From a bacterium (GTDB taxonomy: Bacteria > Bacteroidota > Ignavibacteria > Kapaibacteriales > UBA7675), in contig JAUIKM010000018.1 of the NCBI GenBank assembly GCA_030430495.1, positions 41,032-105,031 of the forward strand: a DNA stretch of 64,000 nt, in the 5' to 3' direction. This document shows, in pieces, positions 16,928 to 26,533 of the stretch. The notes under the pieces are model-generated. The model searched no databases. It saw only the letters and a list, made by a program, of their open reading frames with translations, and was not told the origin of the DNA. Made by a program: the position numbers and the translations under genes. Positions within the stretch are counted from its first letter, which is position 1. Every line of letters begins with the position of its first letter.

Positions 16928-18649
16928 TCACCGCAAAACCATCGCTTTAAAATCCACCAGATCGCAATCAGTTTTTAAGCGCAATATGACAAGCCCGGCG
17001 GGAATATCCAGGTCGCCGACCGTCACAGCGTACGATCCACGCGCGCGGACTCCCTCGGCGACAGTCGCAATTGCACGTCCTGAGAAATCGTAGATACCAA
17101 GGCGGACAGCGCTTTCTCTGTCGAGGGTAAAATGAATGGTAAACTCCTGACCGGACTGTATCGGACTCGGAAGCACGTGCAATCCGGTCGACTGACGATT
17201 GACGTTGAGGGAGCGTTCATCGATCCTGACGTCGTTGATAATATCGCAGGACGACATTAAAACAACATCGCGGCCGTTGCGGTCTTTAACAGGCGAAAAG
17301 TTAACCGGCGGATCGCCGACTATTTCGGGGCTGTACAGGCGGCGCAATCGATCGGCGTCGCACTGTGTAAACCTGACGTGCACCTCGTTGAGTCTGCTGC
17401 CCCAACCGTTCATCAGGTCGTCGGGATGCATTGAATGTCCCAATCCCAGATAGTGGCCCAGTTCGTGGTGTATGACCGAGCGAACGTCCATGCATTGCCG
17501 GCCGCCGCAGTCAAATGGCCCGTCGCCATGCGGTGCGCCGGTCGTCCATCGCAGGTCGGGAAATTGCCGATAGTAATCATCGGAATTGTTAAACACAATC
17601 CGACTACTTTGCCCCTTTTCATCTTCACCTCCACAGACCGTGGAATCTTTGATGCGCACCAGGGCCTCGCCTGCAGGTGAATCGGCACTCGCCAGATGTG
17701 TCTCAGCCGCCAGCATGCGCGCTGATAGTTCGCCGCCGAACTCAAATCGTTCTTTGGCAAAATATATCCTGCCGCCCGTGGTCGTACCCGCCCAGTTAAA
17801 CCTGGATTCGGTCTGAGCCTGCCAGGCACATCGACAGTCGTCGCCGATGCCCTCCAGTGCCGCCGCATCAAAATCGTAGGTGCGGCCCGGTCCATCCGGC
17901 GTATTGTCGTTGTCAAAGTCGTACTGGTAACGCACCAGCGCGTAGCCGTTCGATCCCTGTTCGGGAAACCAGTGCGCAACACTGTTAAACAGGGGAACAG
18001 ATGTGAAGGTTTCGGTGAAGTCGCGGCACGAGGAAAACTTGTAGAATGCATTGTTACAACCCGCAACCTTCTGCGAGGCGTTGGCGTCGCTCAATCCCCA
18101 GCCGCTTTCGTCCTGCGTGTTAAATCGGAGCATGTCCTGCCCATTGAATATCACGGTCTGACCGGTTTCCGTGTCCATGGTTACGTCGTCCTCCTGCGTG
18201 ACGCGCAGTTCAAATTCTTCCACGTCCGCACCTTTCACAGACAACACAATCCGTGCCAGCCAGTGCAACTGTCCCGCGCCGATGCGTGAGAGCGGGCCGG
18301 TGAATTTTAGCACATTAAAGCGGAACCAGGTTGGATTTTGCAAGGGCTGCGGCGTAATGGTCACATCATAGGAACTGTTGAAAATGGCCTCATTGACCTG
18401 CCACAGACGGGCATCCTCCAGAATCGCTTCGTTGTAGTCCACGCCTATGTTAAAAGAACTGACATCCCAGTTGTGGTCGCCGGTCGCGACCCAGATTGTC
18501 AAGATGTAATCCACGTAGGTTTTGAAATCGCTTTGAGCAAGCCGGTCTATCTGAAAGTTAACGCGATTGTCAGCATGCAGCCGGCTGAAGTTAAACACGA
18601 CGTTCGTGGCAGTAACAAACACAAGCGTCCATACATGAAGTGTTTTCAC
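16928..18649 (-). CDS. T9SS-exported matrixin-like zinc metalloprotease
   Basis: The 573-residue protein has an N-terminal hydrophobic signal (residues 1-25), a cohesin/pilus-like beta domain (about 30-190), a protease region with HELGHYLGLGHS (about residues 390-401) supplying three zinc-binding His residues, and SMHPDDLMNG behind it that fits the Met-turn. A Por-type sorting domain ends the protein (VLPSPIQSGQEFTIHF to DFKAMVLR). Its place is outside the cell, degrading proteins. The start is GTG at 18649, supported by AGGAAGG five bases before. The 1-CxxC-like pairs (CRC, CGGE, CGGRQC) suggest disulfides. It lies 59 bases after the gene at 18709-19695 and may be co-transcribed. Confidence 0.88.
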   Translation of the reverse strand: MKTLHVWTLVFVTATNVVFNFSRLHADNRVNFQIDRLAQSDFKTYVDYILTIWVATGDHNWDVSSFNIGVDYNEAILEDARLWQVNEAIFNSSYDVTITPQPLQNPTWFRFNVLKFTGPLSRIGAGQLHWLARIVLSVKGADVEEFELRVTQEDDVTMDTETGQTVIFNGQDMLRFNTQDESGWGLSDANASQKVAGCNNAFYKFSSCRDFTETFTSVPLFNSVAHWFPEQGSNGYALVRYQYDFDNDNTPDGPGRTYDFDAAALEGIGDDCRCAWQAQTESRFNWAGTTTGGRIYFAKERFEFGGELSARMLAAETHLASADSPAGEALVRIKDSTVCGGEDEKGQSSRIVFNNSDDYYRQFPDLRWTTGAPHGDGPFDCGGRQCMDVRSVIHHELGHYLGLGHSMHPDDLMNGWGSRLNEVHVRFTQCDADRLRRLYSPEIVGDPPVNFSPVKDRNGRDVVLMSSCDIINDVRIDERSLNVNRQSTGLHVLPSPIQSGQEFTIHFTLDRESAVRLGIYDFSGRAIATVAEGVRARGSYAVTVGDLDIPAGLVILRLKTDCDLVDFKAMVLR

Positions 18650-18708
18650 GATGACCTTCCTGAATTTTCAATGTGATGTTAAGTAATTTGCTGGGCAGTG
18701 TGATTAGA

Positions 18709-19695
18709 TTACGGCTGTATCCACCAGCTCTTGATTTCGGCTATTTTTTGATCGAGAAGGGCGCGGAAGTCGGCTTCCTCGGGCGTGACGCCGAGCCCCC
18801 AGAAGTTGCCTGTGTCCAGTACTTCGCCTTCTTCAATCACAAAGATGCCACCGTTTACATCGTATTCGTTTAGCGGGCTGATTGACAGGTAGTCGAATTC
18901 GTGTCCAACAAGTAAAAAAAGATAGACCTGATCGCCAATTTCAGGAATCACAATTTCACCCTGCATCGCACCCGGGCTGTTGTTTAATCCTCCGGTGGCA
19001 AGCCGTTGACTATGACCGTAAACAATGCAATGTCTGGATTCCCAGGGAGCCACGTCCTGGGTTTTCCGGCCTGATCCTGGGGTGGAGTGTTCGCTGTTGC
19101 ACATGTTGGGAAGCCTGGAACCTTTAATGGTATCCAGCACCTGACATGCCACGTTGACCCATTCTCGTTGATTGTAAGATGTATCCATCCCTTTGCGAAC
19201 ATCGATCACCTTTGCCTTGACTATGAAGTGCGATTGCAGCAGCATGGTAAACGCCGCCCCCAACGTGCGCACACCCAGAACGGATTGTACAAATCCCGTG
19301 TGAAGGTGCACGGGGTACGTTTTGAACGTGTGTAGAGAGTCATTGATCTTTTCATACGAATGCGATATGTACCTTTTTATCAGCATCGGATCGTAGTCGT
19401 ACAGCGCATAGAAAAAGCGCGCCAGGACCTTGAGCGTGTCCAGCGACGTCTTCTGTGGAAAGTTGCGAATGTAGGCGCCGTCTTCAAGCGTGCGCGCCAC
19501 GGAATCCAACACAATGTAGGCCACCATGCAATCCAGCGGCATGTCCGTGTGGTACTCGGGTAAACTGACGAGCGGTTCGTATGGCACGCTCGCCTCCCAA
19601 CGCTGAGTGCCGTCGCCCTTCCACTGCGCGCTGCACGGCGCGGAAAGTGTACAACACAGCGCCGCGGCGAGTAAAACGATAAGGTGAGACGCCAT
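18709..19695 (-). CDS. secreted protein of unknown function
   Basis: The 328-residue protein MASHLIVLLAAALCCTLSAP has a clear signal peptide ending near CSAQ. The mature part has no domain I recognise: an alpha-helical stretch (about 60-160) rich in Tyr, then beta-type segments with AKVIDVRKGMD, VPQDVAPW-like turns, GDQVYLFLLVGHEFDY and LIEEGE. It lacks a T9SS sorting domain, so it is probably periplasmic or of a different export class. A long upstream open frame is discarded because the signal peptide begins at 19695. It lies just upstream of the metalloprotease gene, suggesting a shared transcript. Confidence 0.7.
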   Translation of the reverse strand: MASHLIVLLAAALCCTLSAPCSAQWKGDGTQRWEASVPYEPLVSLPEYHTDMPLDCMVAYIVLDSVARTLEDGAYIRNFPQKTSLDTLKVLARFFYALYDYDPMLIKRYISHSYEKINDSLHTFKTYPVHLHTGFVQSVLGVRTLGAAFTMLLQSHFIVKAKVIDVRKGMDTSYNQREWVNVACQVLDTIKGSRLPNMCNSEHSTPGSGRKTQDVAPWESRHCIVYGHSQRLATGGLNNSPGAMQGEIVIPEIGDQVYLFLLVGHEFDYLSISPLNEYDVNGGIFVIEEGEVLDTGNFWGLGVTPEEADFRALLDQKIAEIKSWWIQP

Positions 19696-20534
19696 GGCTG
19701 TTTCCCGTAAAGCGGTGTAAAATTTTTGCGGCGGTGAAAATTTATACCGCCGGATTGTTTTTTCCAAACCAGCGGCCCGAGTATTCCGCAAGGAGTCTGT
19801 GCCGGGCGCCCATCCGCGTCGGCGCCAGGGGCATTCCCCATTCCGCAACAAAACGAGCCCTTGAAGTTTTTTCGCCTGCACCACTTGACAATGGAACATC
19901 ATTGTTGTACATTCAACGGCGAATGCAAACAGTGACCTGCTGCCGCAAATGCGTTATCACTGCAATTTCATTGTTTGCACTTACTACTGCCGAATTCTAA
20001 TTCAAACCTTTTTCAGACAACGCGTGTTTGTTGCTCGGAGCATGCGCCCCATTGGCCCGACCATTTAACAAACCGCATTTCCCGCCGATGTAAATCGGTG
20101 CAGCCAGGTCTATACCCGGCTCCGGCTGAGCACTGCCCGTTACCCGATACATATTAATGGTTTAAATAAACAGGGAGTTGTCGACGCTCTTCGCAGCTTC
20201 TGCCTGCCCTGTTGTACCTTCGAACGCAAGCGGCGCATATCGGTCGACAGCACTGGAATTCGCTCAGTTCACAGTCTGTTGCACCGCGCTTGTGCTCCGC
20301 CGCAAGTCCTGCCGACGGCAAAGTACCCGGTTGAAAACCGTACGTGCCTGCGGTATGTGACGGCGCTGAAATCGAGGCTGCGCCCGCGTGTTTAAGTCGA
20401 ACGTACAGCATTTGCAGATCAAGGCCGGTGTACAATTCCGGTCGGCAGAAATCGGAGGGAATCGCCGCCCCACACAGGCGCCGTGCATTGCGCGTCGCCG
20501 GAATTCAACACATTTCATGCATGGAGTTTGTATT
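19696..20534. other. long intergenic region upstream of the paralog array
   Basis: These 839 bases have only short open frames in all six readings. The element TGGAATTCGCTCAGTT near 20252-20268 recurs at about 22488-22503 upstream of the third array gene, and a shorter form at 21455-21470 precedes the second. Confidence 0.45.
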
Positions 20535-21254
20535 ATGAAGCGCTTTCACGTTTCGATTTTAACCGCCGGTTTTGCCGTGCTGGCCGCTCTGGGTCTGTCG
20601 TTTAATATCAACGCCCAGGATCCCGTTCCCGTCGAAGAGTGCGCGATGACTGTTGACCAGCAGGAAGAAATGAATACCGTCATCCAGGAAGCTTTTGACC
20701 AACTTGAGCGCGACGAAAACGGCAACATCATCCCGCCGGACGACTGGGATGTTAACTGCGGCGGCATTTGCGAAGGCGGCGTTATTGAAATCAACGGCGT
20801 TAAATACTACGCCACCTGGAAAAAATCCATCTGCGTCACGGCGCTGCAGGAACAAGGCGTTGAGAACCCGAGCTGTTTTGCACTGCTCTGCGGCAGCGAC
20901 GGCTCGTCCGACATGGGCTCGATCCACATGGACCAGAGCGAAGACGCCATCCCCTCGCGCGTGGTTCTGACGAGCGCCGACGGACAGGCGCCGTTTTCCT
21001 TCCCCGCCAAAGTGCGCATTGAATTCTTTGCGAACATGGACCTGCACGGCCTGCCGCAACTGAGCAATGCCGAACCGATGATCCTCGAATCCACGCGTAC
21101 CATCAACGCATGGCCGCCGAAAAACGAAGTCGACTACGCCCTGATTAACTCGGTCGATTTTGTTTCCGCCGACGGCAAAGACGTGGCCACCTTCTCGCGT
21201 GCCGTTGTGACGATGAAAAACAAATCGGTCGGTCCTTTGGCCGCCACCAAATAA
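20535..21254 (+). CDS. secreted protein of the three-paralog array, copy 1
   Basis: The 239-residue protein MKRFHVSILTAGFAVLAALG has a signal peptide ending at INAQ, an acidic N-terminal half (ECAMTVDQQEEMNTVIQEAF) with Cys pairs in CGGICEGGV and CALL-type segments, and a highly conserved second half (SEDAIPSRVVLTSADGQAPF, VRIEFFANMDLHGLPQLSNA). I do not recognise the family. The cysteine positions are conserved in all three copies, suggesting a disulfide-bonded extracytoplasmic domain. The ATG at 20535 is preceded by GGAG. It is followed by its own terminator at 21325-21363. Confidence 0.8.
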   Translation: MKRFHVSILTAGFAVLAALGLSFNINAQDPVPVEECAMTVDQQEEMNTVIQEAFDQLERDENGNIIPPDDWDVNCGGICEGGVIEINGVKYYATWKKSICVTALQEQGVENPSCFALLCGSDGSSDMGSIHMDQSEDAIPSRVVLTSADGQAPFSFPAKVRIEFFANMDLHGLPQLSNAEPMILESTRTINAWPPKNEVDYALINSVDFVSADGKDVATFSRAVVTMKNKSVGPLAATK

Positions 21255-21324
21255 TCAGGCCCAAATAGTCGCGCCTAAATAGTCGCGCCTAAATAGCCAC
21301 GCATTGAATCGAACAAAACCACGG

Positions 21325-21363
21325 AAAAACCCGCACATCGGCCCCGCCGGTGTCCGGGTTTTT
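21325..21363 (+). terminator. terminator of array copy 1
   Basis: AAACCCG (21327-21333) pairs with CGGGTTT (21355-21361), with more pairing inside and a T run after it. The next two genes end with terminators of the same AACCCG...CGGGTTTT design. Confidence 0.8.
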
Positions 21364-21555
21364 CGGAACTCACTTTAACAGTCGAATCACATCCAGGGTT
21401 TGTCGTGCATGCAGAACGCATAACCCGAACGATTGCCGGCGCTCGCGCTGCCGAAGCAATTCAGTTCACTCTGCCAGGCGACGCCCTGCCGGCTCTGGTC
21501 GGCGGACCAACAATAACCGCCGACATTCAACACACTTAAACAATGGAGTTTCGTG

Positions 21556-22296
21556 ATGAGACATTTAAAACTCTCGTTCTTTGTACTTGGCTGCGCCCTG
21601 CTGGCCGCTTTTGGCCTGTCCTTAAACACTGCGGCGCAGGACAATACCATACCGGACGACATCCCCACCTACGAAGGTGAATGCAACCTGACTGAAGCCC
21701 AGCAGGCGCGGCTGAACGAAGCCGTTCAGGCCGCATTCGATCAGCTCGAACGCGACGACAACGGCGAAATCATTCCGCCGCAAGATTGGGACATCAATTG
21801 CGGCGGCATCTGCAAAAACGGCTATATCAGAATCAACGGCGTGGTCTACCAGGCCACATGGCAAAAATTCATCTGCGTCTCCGCGCTGCAGGATCAGGAC
21901 CTCGGTGATCCGGTCTGCTTCGCGCTGCTGTGCGACAGCGACGGCTTTTCCGACCTGGGCGAAATCCACATGGATCAGAGCGAAGATGCCATCCCCTCGC
22001 GCGTTGTACTGACGAGCGCCAACGGCCAGGCCCCGTTTAACTTCCCGGCCAATGTGCGCATCGAGTTCTTTGCGAACATGGACCTGCACGGCCTGCCGCA
22101 GCTCAGCAATGCCGACCCCATGATTCTCGAGTCAACCGAACCGGTGAACTCGTGGCCGCCGCAGCACAAAGTTGACTACAAACTCGTTAATGCAGTCGAT
22201 TTTGTGTCCGCCGACGGCGTGCACACGGCCAACTTTGCCAAAGCAACCGTGACAATGGAAAACAAATCGGCCGGGCCGCTGGTCTCCGCCCGATAA
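21556..22296 (+). CDS. secreted protein of the three-paralog array, copy 2
   Basis: The 246-residue protein MRHLKLSFFVLGCALLAAFG has a signal peptide ending near TAAQ and then the same layout as copies 1 and 3: ECNLTEAQQARLNEAVQAAF, DINCGGICKNGY and SEDAIPSRVVLTSANGQAPF. The core DNA is nearly identical to copy 3 (a run of more than 60 bases in the AIPSRVV-NFPAN stretch), while the N-terminal half differs at many third positions. GGAG lies seven bases before the ATG at 21556; a GTG directly before it is less likely. Function unknown. Confidence 0.8.
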   Translation: MRHLKLSFFVLGCALLAAFGLSLNTAAQDNTIPDDIPTYEGECNLTEAQQARLNEAVQAAFDQLERDDNGEIIPPQDWDINCGGICKNGYIRINGVVYQATWQKFICVSALQDQDLGDPVCFALLCDSDGFSDLGEIHMDQSEDAIPSRVVLTSANGQAPFNFPANVRIEFFANMDLHGLPQLSNADPMILESTEPVNSWPPQHKVDYKLVNAVDFVSADGVHTANFAKATVTMENKSAGPLVSAR

Positions 22297-22324
22297 GATC
22301 AATTTCTCATAGTGAGATTTCCAG

Positions 22325-22362
22325 AAAACCCGCTCGCCGGCCCGCCCGGTCTGCGGGTTTTT
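22325..22362 (+). terminator. terminator of array copy 2
   Basis: AAACCCGC pairs with GCGGGTTT and is followed by TTTC, about 30 bases after the stop. Confidence 0.8.
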
Positions 22363-22759
22363 CGGAGCCGCACTGTTAACTCAACATCAATCATAACCGT
22401 TAACAAGGAGTGTCGAAGCGATGAACTGTCAACGCCCTTAAAAACCTGCGATCGGACAAATCGTGTAGTAATTCCGTTGTATCCGCTGGAATTCGCTCAG
22501 TTTCATGCGCGACGGAGAACGGATTGTTCAATGGACCTGCAAGCTCCCGCACGGAACACACTCTGCGGGAGATGCAGCGGGATGCAGCGGGAATGAAGCG
22601 TATGGCCCTCGCTTTTCCGCCGCACCGTTTCCACGGCAGCACACGACCGGTCCCGGCTTTTTTCAGGCGCACAAACAGCACATCGACTCGCCACGCCGCC
22701 GCGACGGCGCAGAACCGCGCCGTCGCATTCTATCACTCAATTTCAACGGAGAATCCGTC

Positions 22760-23491
22760 ATGAAACGTTTTCAACTTTTTGGTCTGATCACTGGCTGCGC
22801 CGTGTTGACCGTATTTGGACTGGCTTTCACGCTTAATGCACAAAACCCCACGCCCACCGAGCCGGCATGCGCGGTCACGACCACCCAGCGCGCTCAGCTG
22901 GAAACGGCGATTCAGGACGCCTTTGACGCGCTGCCGCGCGACGCCAACGGTGAAATCATCCGCCCGGAGAGCGACGACGACTGGGACATCAACTGCGGCG
23001 GCATCTGCCGCGGCGGCGTTATCGTGATTAACGGCGTCGAATACGTCGCCACCTGGGAAAAGTACATCTGCGTGACGGCGCTGCAGGAACAGGGCGTCGA
23101 CAACCTGAGCTGTTTTGCACTGCTGTGCGACAGCGACGGTCTGTCCGACCTCGGTGAAATCCACATGGACAAGAGCGAAGACGCCATCCCCTCGCGCGTT
23201 GTACTGACGAGCGCCAACGGCCAGGCCCCGTTTAACTTCCCGGCCAACGTGCGCATTGAGTTCTTTGCAAACATGGACCTGCACGGCCTGCCGCAGCTGT
23301 CCAACGCCGAACCGATGATCCTCGAATCCACGCAGCCGGTCAACTCCTGGCCGCCGGCAAACGAAGTCGATTATGCGCTGACCAACACGGTTGACTTTGT
23401 TTCCGCCGACGGCGAACACAAAGCGAGCTTCTCCAAAGCCGTTGTGACGATGAAAAACCAGTCGGTCGGTCCGATGGTCTCCTCCAAGTAA
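22760..23491 (+). CDS. secreted protein of the three-paralog array, copy 3
   Basis: The 243-residue protein MKRFQLFGLITGCAVLTVFG has a signal peptide ending at LNAQ and the same two-part layout: CAVTTTQRAQLETAIQDAF, CGGICRGGV, and the conserved half SEDAIPSRVVLTSANGQAPF. ACGGAGA eight bases before the ATG supports the internal start at 22760 instead of a much longer open frame from 22505. Its conserved half is closest to copy 2 at the DNA level and its N-terminal half is more divergent, as expected if the core is homogenised or under stronger selection. Function unknown. Confidence 0.8.
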   Translation: MKRFQLFGLITGCAVLTVFGLAFTLNAQNPTPTEPACAVTTTQRAQLETAIQDAFDALPRDANGEIIRPESDDDWDINCGGICRGGVIVINGVEYVATWEKYICVTALQEQGVDNLSCFALLCDSDGLSDLGEIHMDKSEDAIPSRVVLTSANGQAPFNFPANVRIEFFANMDLHGLPQLSNAEPMILESTQPVNSWPPANEVDYALTNTVDFVSADGEHKASFSKAVVTMKNQSVGPMVSSK

Positions 23492-23520
23492 GTTCTGTCT
23501 CTCCCCGTGAGAATTCCAGA

Positions 23521-23564
23521 ATAACCCGTGCGCCGCCCAATCCGCGGTGCACGGGTATTTTTTT
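23521..23564 (+). terminator. terminator of array copy 3
   Basis: ACCCGTGC (23524-23531) pairs with GCACGGGT (23549-23556), then ATTTTTTTTG follows. Confidence 0.85.
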
Positions 23565-23628
23565 GCCGCTTTAAACACACAACTGGAACAGATTCAAACC
23601 GCCTGGACGCTGTGATGTTTAACATACT

Positions 23629-23690
23629 GTGACAAACAAAAGAATCGCCGGAGCCTGAGACGCAAGCAAAGCGCGCGGCTCAAAGCGAGC
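23629..23690 (+). repeat. dispersed intergenic repeat, copy F
   Basis: TGACAAACAAAAGAATCGCC runs on to GAGCCTGAGACGCAAGCAAA and ends CTCAAAGCGAGC. It lies about 140 bases after the third array gene, in the same orientation, and resembles 5409-5468. Confidence 0.45.
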
Positions 23691-23810
23691 ACTGCGACAT
23701 TTCAATCGGCCGCGGACGTGCAATACATACATGTTGCCTGTTTAATCGCGTCAGCGTACTTTGCGGCAAATCAAGCCTGAACGCACTGCCAACTTTATCA
23801 CGGAGAATAT

Positions 23811-24326
23811 ATGGCGACATCCACTCACAGTAATGCCGTTGTTTATGAATTTGTTGAAACCGCGAGCAATCGCGTGCTTGGAACGATGAAAATCAAAGCC
23901 GATATTGCCGGAAGCGGCGGCTGGTCAAGCCTGGAGCAGCTGGACGACATTCTGGACGGCGGCTTTGCGGGCGGCCTGGAATTCTGGTTTCCCGATCAGG
24001 GTACGACCAAACCCAGCGTGGGAACGGAAGGTTTTCTCGAGCCGGCGCGCGACGAACGCGGCAAGCTGATGCCCTACGGCTCGACAACCGGAGCGGAGAT
24101 CGACACCGGTTCGATCGTCGGTAAAGTGAGCGGCTACGACAATGACAACTGGATTATGGCGATGGCATTTCCGGCCGACGGCATCGGCGCCGAGAGCCTC
24201 GGCAACTCCGTCGTGACAATGGATTTTGGCCACGATCACGACGGCACGGGCCAGACCACGCCTGGCAACGACGACGATCACGCACCGAAATACTGTTACA
24301 TCGGCAAGTGGCTGCGCAAGAGTTAA
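23811..24326 (+). CDS. small protein of unknown function
   Basis: The 171-residue protein MATSTHSNAVVYEFVETASN has no signal peptide. It alternates beta-type segments (LGTMKIKADI, GLEFWFPDQGTT, DNDNWIMAMAFPADG) with a Gly/Ser-rich loop and ends in an acidic His stretch (DFGHDHDGTGQTTPG) before a short basic tail. I do not recognise a family. The ATG has GGAG five bases ahead, and a strong terminator follows at 24351-24390, so it is its own unit. The Asp/His cluster could bind metal, but that is only a guess. Confidence 0.65.
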   Translation: MATSTHSNAVVYEFVETASNRVLGTMKIKADIAGSGGWSSLEQLDDILDGGFAGGLEFWFPDQGTTKPSVGTEGFLEPARDERGKLMPYGSTTGAEIDTGSIVGKVSGYDNDNWIMAMAFPADGIGAESLGNSVVTMDFGHDHDGTGQTTPGNDDDHAPKYCYIGKWLRKS

Positions 24327-24350
24327 GACGGCACATTTGTTTAAAACTAC

Positions 24351-24390
24351 AACGGCCGAACCCACAATGCTGGGTTCGGCCGTTTGTTTA
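24351..24390 (+). terminator. terminator of the 23811-24326 gene
   Basis: A 14-bp perfect stem (24351-24364 with 24371-24384) and a six-base loop are followed by TTGTTTAAT. Confidence 0.8.
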
Positions 24391-24439
24391 ATCTGCCCCG
24401 AAGACCTGTTCAAGAACGACCTGTTGAAGGCCGCCCTGT

Positions 24440-26137
24440 TCAGGAGCGATTCTTGCGATGGATTTTCTTGCGTTTAACGCGCTCGAGACCGAACTGCTCG
24501 GGGCTGTGGCCCAGCGCCGCGCGTTCAATACGCAGTTTTGAGCGGCTGCGTTTGTCGTTTTTGTCAAATGCCGAAAGAATCGTCTCGGCGTCCGAGTCCG
24601 GCACCGACACAAAAGAATGTGTATCCATGATGTCGATTTTGCCGACCGAGCGGCCGGAGACGCCGTAGTCGTTTTCGATCATCTGCAGAATGCGGCCGGG
24701 GTTGGCGCCGTCCTTGTAACCAATCGTCATGCGCAGGCGCGTCTGCTCCATGCGGCTGCGATAGCGCTCGCGCGGACGCGAACCGCCGTTTTCACCTTTG
24801 CGGTACTCGCGTGTGCCGCGGATGTACGTGTACTTGCTTTCGTCCAGCGTATCGGCGTGACTCAACTGCAGCAGCGCCGCCATCACGTCTTCCGGCTCGT
24901 GCTCGGCAAACATTTCCTGCGCCAGCGTTTTAAACCTGGCCAGGGACTCGCTGTCCGCCAACACTTCTCCGACGTCGCGCGTGATCTTGCGTTTTTTCAG
25001 CTCGACCATTTTGGAGCCGTCGGGGATAAACTGTTTGTTAATCGTCGCTTTGGCATGCGCTCCGTACATGCGCAGTTTGCGGTACTCCGCCGGGCTGATC
25101 AACGTGATCGCCTTGCCTTCGCGCCCCGCGCGGCCCGTACGGCCGATGCGGTGCACGTAGACTTCCGAGTTTTGCGGCAGGGAGTAGTTAACAACGTGCG
25201 TCAGATCTTTTACGTCGATGCCGCGCGCCGCCACGTCCGTCGCCACAAGAATTTGTGTGTGACGCTGCCTGAAGTTCTCCAGAATCGTTTCGCGACGATC
25301 CTGTGAAACATCGCCGTGGCAGGCCTCGGAGCGGTAGCCCGCCCTGTTTAAATTGCGGCTCACCTGATCGCTGTCAACCTTGGTGCGGCAGAAAATAATG
25401 CCGTAAAATTCCTCTTCCATGTCGATGATGCGGCAGAGCGCATCGAATTTGTCGCGGCCGGACACTTCAAAGAAAATCTGCTCAACGGAGTTGTTGGCAA
25501 TCTCGTCCGTCGCAGTTCTGATGCTGACGGGATCGTGCATGTATTTTTTGGCGAGGTCGGCGATTCGTTTGGGCATGGTGGCGGAGAAAAGAAGCATCTG
25601 CCGCTCGCCCTCAACATAGCTCAGAATTTTCTCGACATCGTCGATAAATCCCATATTGAGCATTTCATCGGCTTCATCCAGCACGAAATATTCAATCGCA
25701 TCCAGTTTGAGCGTCCCTTTGTCCAGGTGGTCCATAATCCGCCCGGGCGTGCCGACGACGATGTCGACGCCCTTCTGCAGGTGGCGCAGCTGTACGCCCC
25801 AGGACTGCCCGCCGTAAATCGGCACAATCGAAAAATCCTTGTCGCCTTTGAGCGTATCGAGCTCTTCGGCCACCTGAATCGCGAGTTCGCGCGTGGGCGC
25901 CAGCACGATCACCTGCGGTGAACGCGACTTGCCCGGCGTCAGTTTGTCCGTAAATACCAGCCCAAACGTCGCGGTTTTACCCGTACCCGTCTGCGCCTGC
26001 GCAATAACGTCCTGCTTTGACTCCAGCAGCAACGGAATTGTCCTGACCTGAATTTCTGTGGGTTCCGTGAATCCTTTTTTGGCGATTGCCTCTAGCGCCA
26101 CCGGCGATAAACCGAGGTCCTGGAATGTAGTAGCCAT
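24440..26137 (-). CDS. deaD: DEAD-box RNA helicase of the DeaD/CsdA type
   Basis: The 565-residue protein has all core motifs in order: AQAQTGTGKT (I), PTREL (Ia), TPGRIMDH (Ib), LDEADEML (II), FSATMP (III), IIFCRTK (IV), LVATDVAARGIDV (V) and HRIGRTGRAG (VI). The C-terminal DbpA-type RNA-binding domain is recognisable (RLRMTIGYKDGANPGRILQM, VGKIDIMDTHSFV). It unwinds RNA duplexes in ribosome assembly and cold adaptation. Met42 of the open frame (MATTFQDLGLSPVALEAI) is chosen as the usual start. A short basic tail follows the RNA-binding domain (KRKKIHRKNRS). It appears monocistronic. Confidence 0.95.
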   Translation of the reverse strand: MATTFQDLGLSPVALEAIAKKGFTEPTEIQVRTIPLLLESKQDVIAQAQTGTGKTATFGLVFTDKLTPGKSRSPQVIVLAPTRELAIQVAEELDTLKGDKDFSIVPIYGGQSWGVQLRHLQKGVDIVVGTPGRIMDHLDKGTLKLDAIEYFVLDEADEMLNMGFIDDVEKILSYVEGERQMLLFSATMPKRIADLAKKYMHDPVSIRTATDEIANNSVEQIFFEVSGRDKFDALCRIIDMEEEFYGIIFCRTKVDSDQVSRNLNRAGYRSEACHGDVSQDRRETILENFRQRHTQILVATDVAARGIDVKDLTHVVNYSLPQNSEVYVHRIGRTGRAGREGKAITLISPAEYRKLRMYGAHAKATINKQFIPDGSKMVELKKRKITRDVGEVLADSESLARFKTLAQEMFAEHEPEDVMAALLQLSHADTLDESKYTYIRGTREYRKGENGGSRPRERYRSRMEQTRLRMTIGYKDGANPGRILQMIENDYGVSGRSVGKIDIMDTHSFVSVPDSDAETILSAFDKNDKRSRSKLRIERAALGHSPEQFGLERVKRKKIHRKNRS

Positions 26138-26533
26138 ACTCTGCAAAAAACCTTTGATATGTTCAATTTTCCGGGCTGAACAAAGAATCCTGCGAACATC
26201 ACTACACCCGCGCCGCTCTGTTCCCTTGCCGGCTCTATCTGCACCACGCGAAAATTCCACATTTCTGCGCAGACTGCCTATGACGATTTGGCCTGCAGAT
26301 TAATGCCCTTAGTTTCATGTTTTTTACTGACGCCGCTTGCCGCACGTTGACCGACCGCCCAAATTGAGCAGTTGATTTTCCCCTTGTTCCGTGGTTTTGT
26401 GATCCGGTTTCCGGAGCCTGTCCGACCTGTTTTTCACTGCAAAATACCAGGCATGAGCGCTTCGCTGCTTTGCAGCTTGCTCTTTCCTCTTGTTAGTCGG
26501 CGGGTTATCAGCGGCGTGCAGATGAGTCTGTTT
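26138..26533. other. leader region of the helicase gene
   Basis: These 396 bases separate the helicase from the response regulator gene. The region contains the dispersed repeat copy C (26450-26499). No other gene is seen; a long 5' leader is usual for cold-shock helicases. Confidence 0.45.
26450..26499 (-). repeat. dispersed intergenic repeat, copy C
   Basis: Minus-strand reading ACTAACAAGAGGAAAGAGCA ends in CAGCGAAGCGCTCATGCC. It begins 35 bases after the stop of the response regulator gene, in the same orientation as the gene. Confidence 0.5.
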
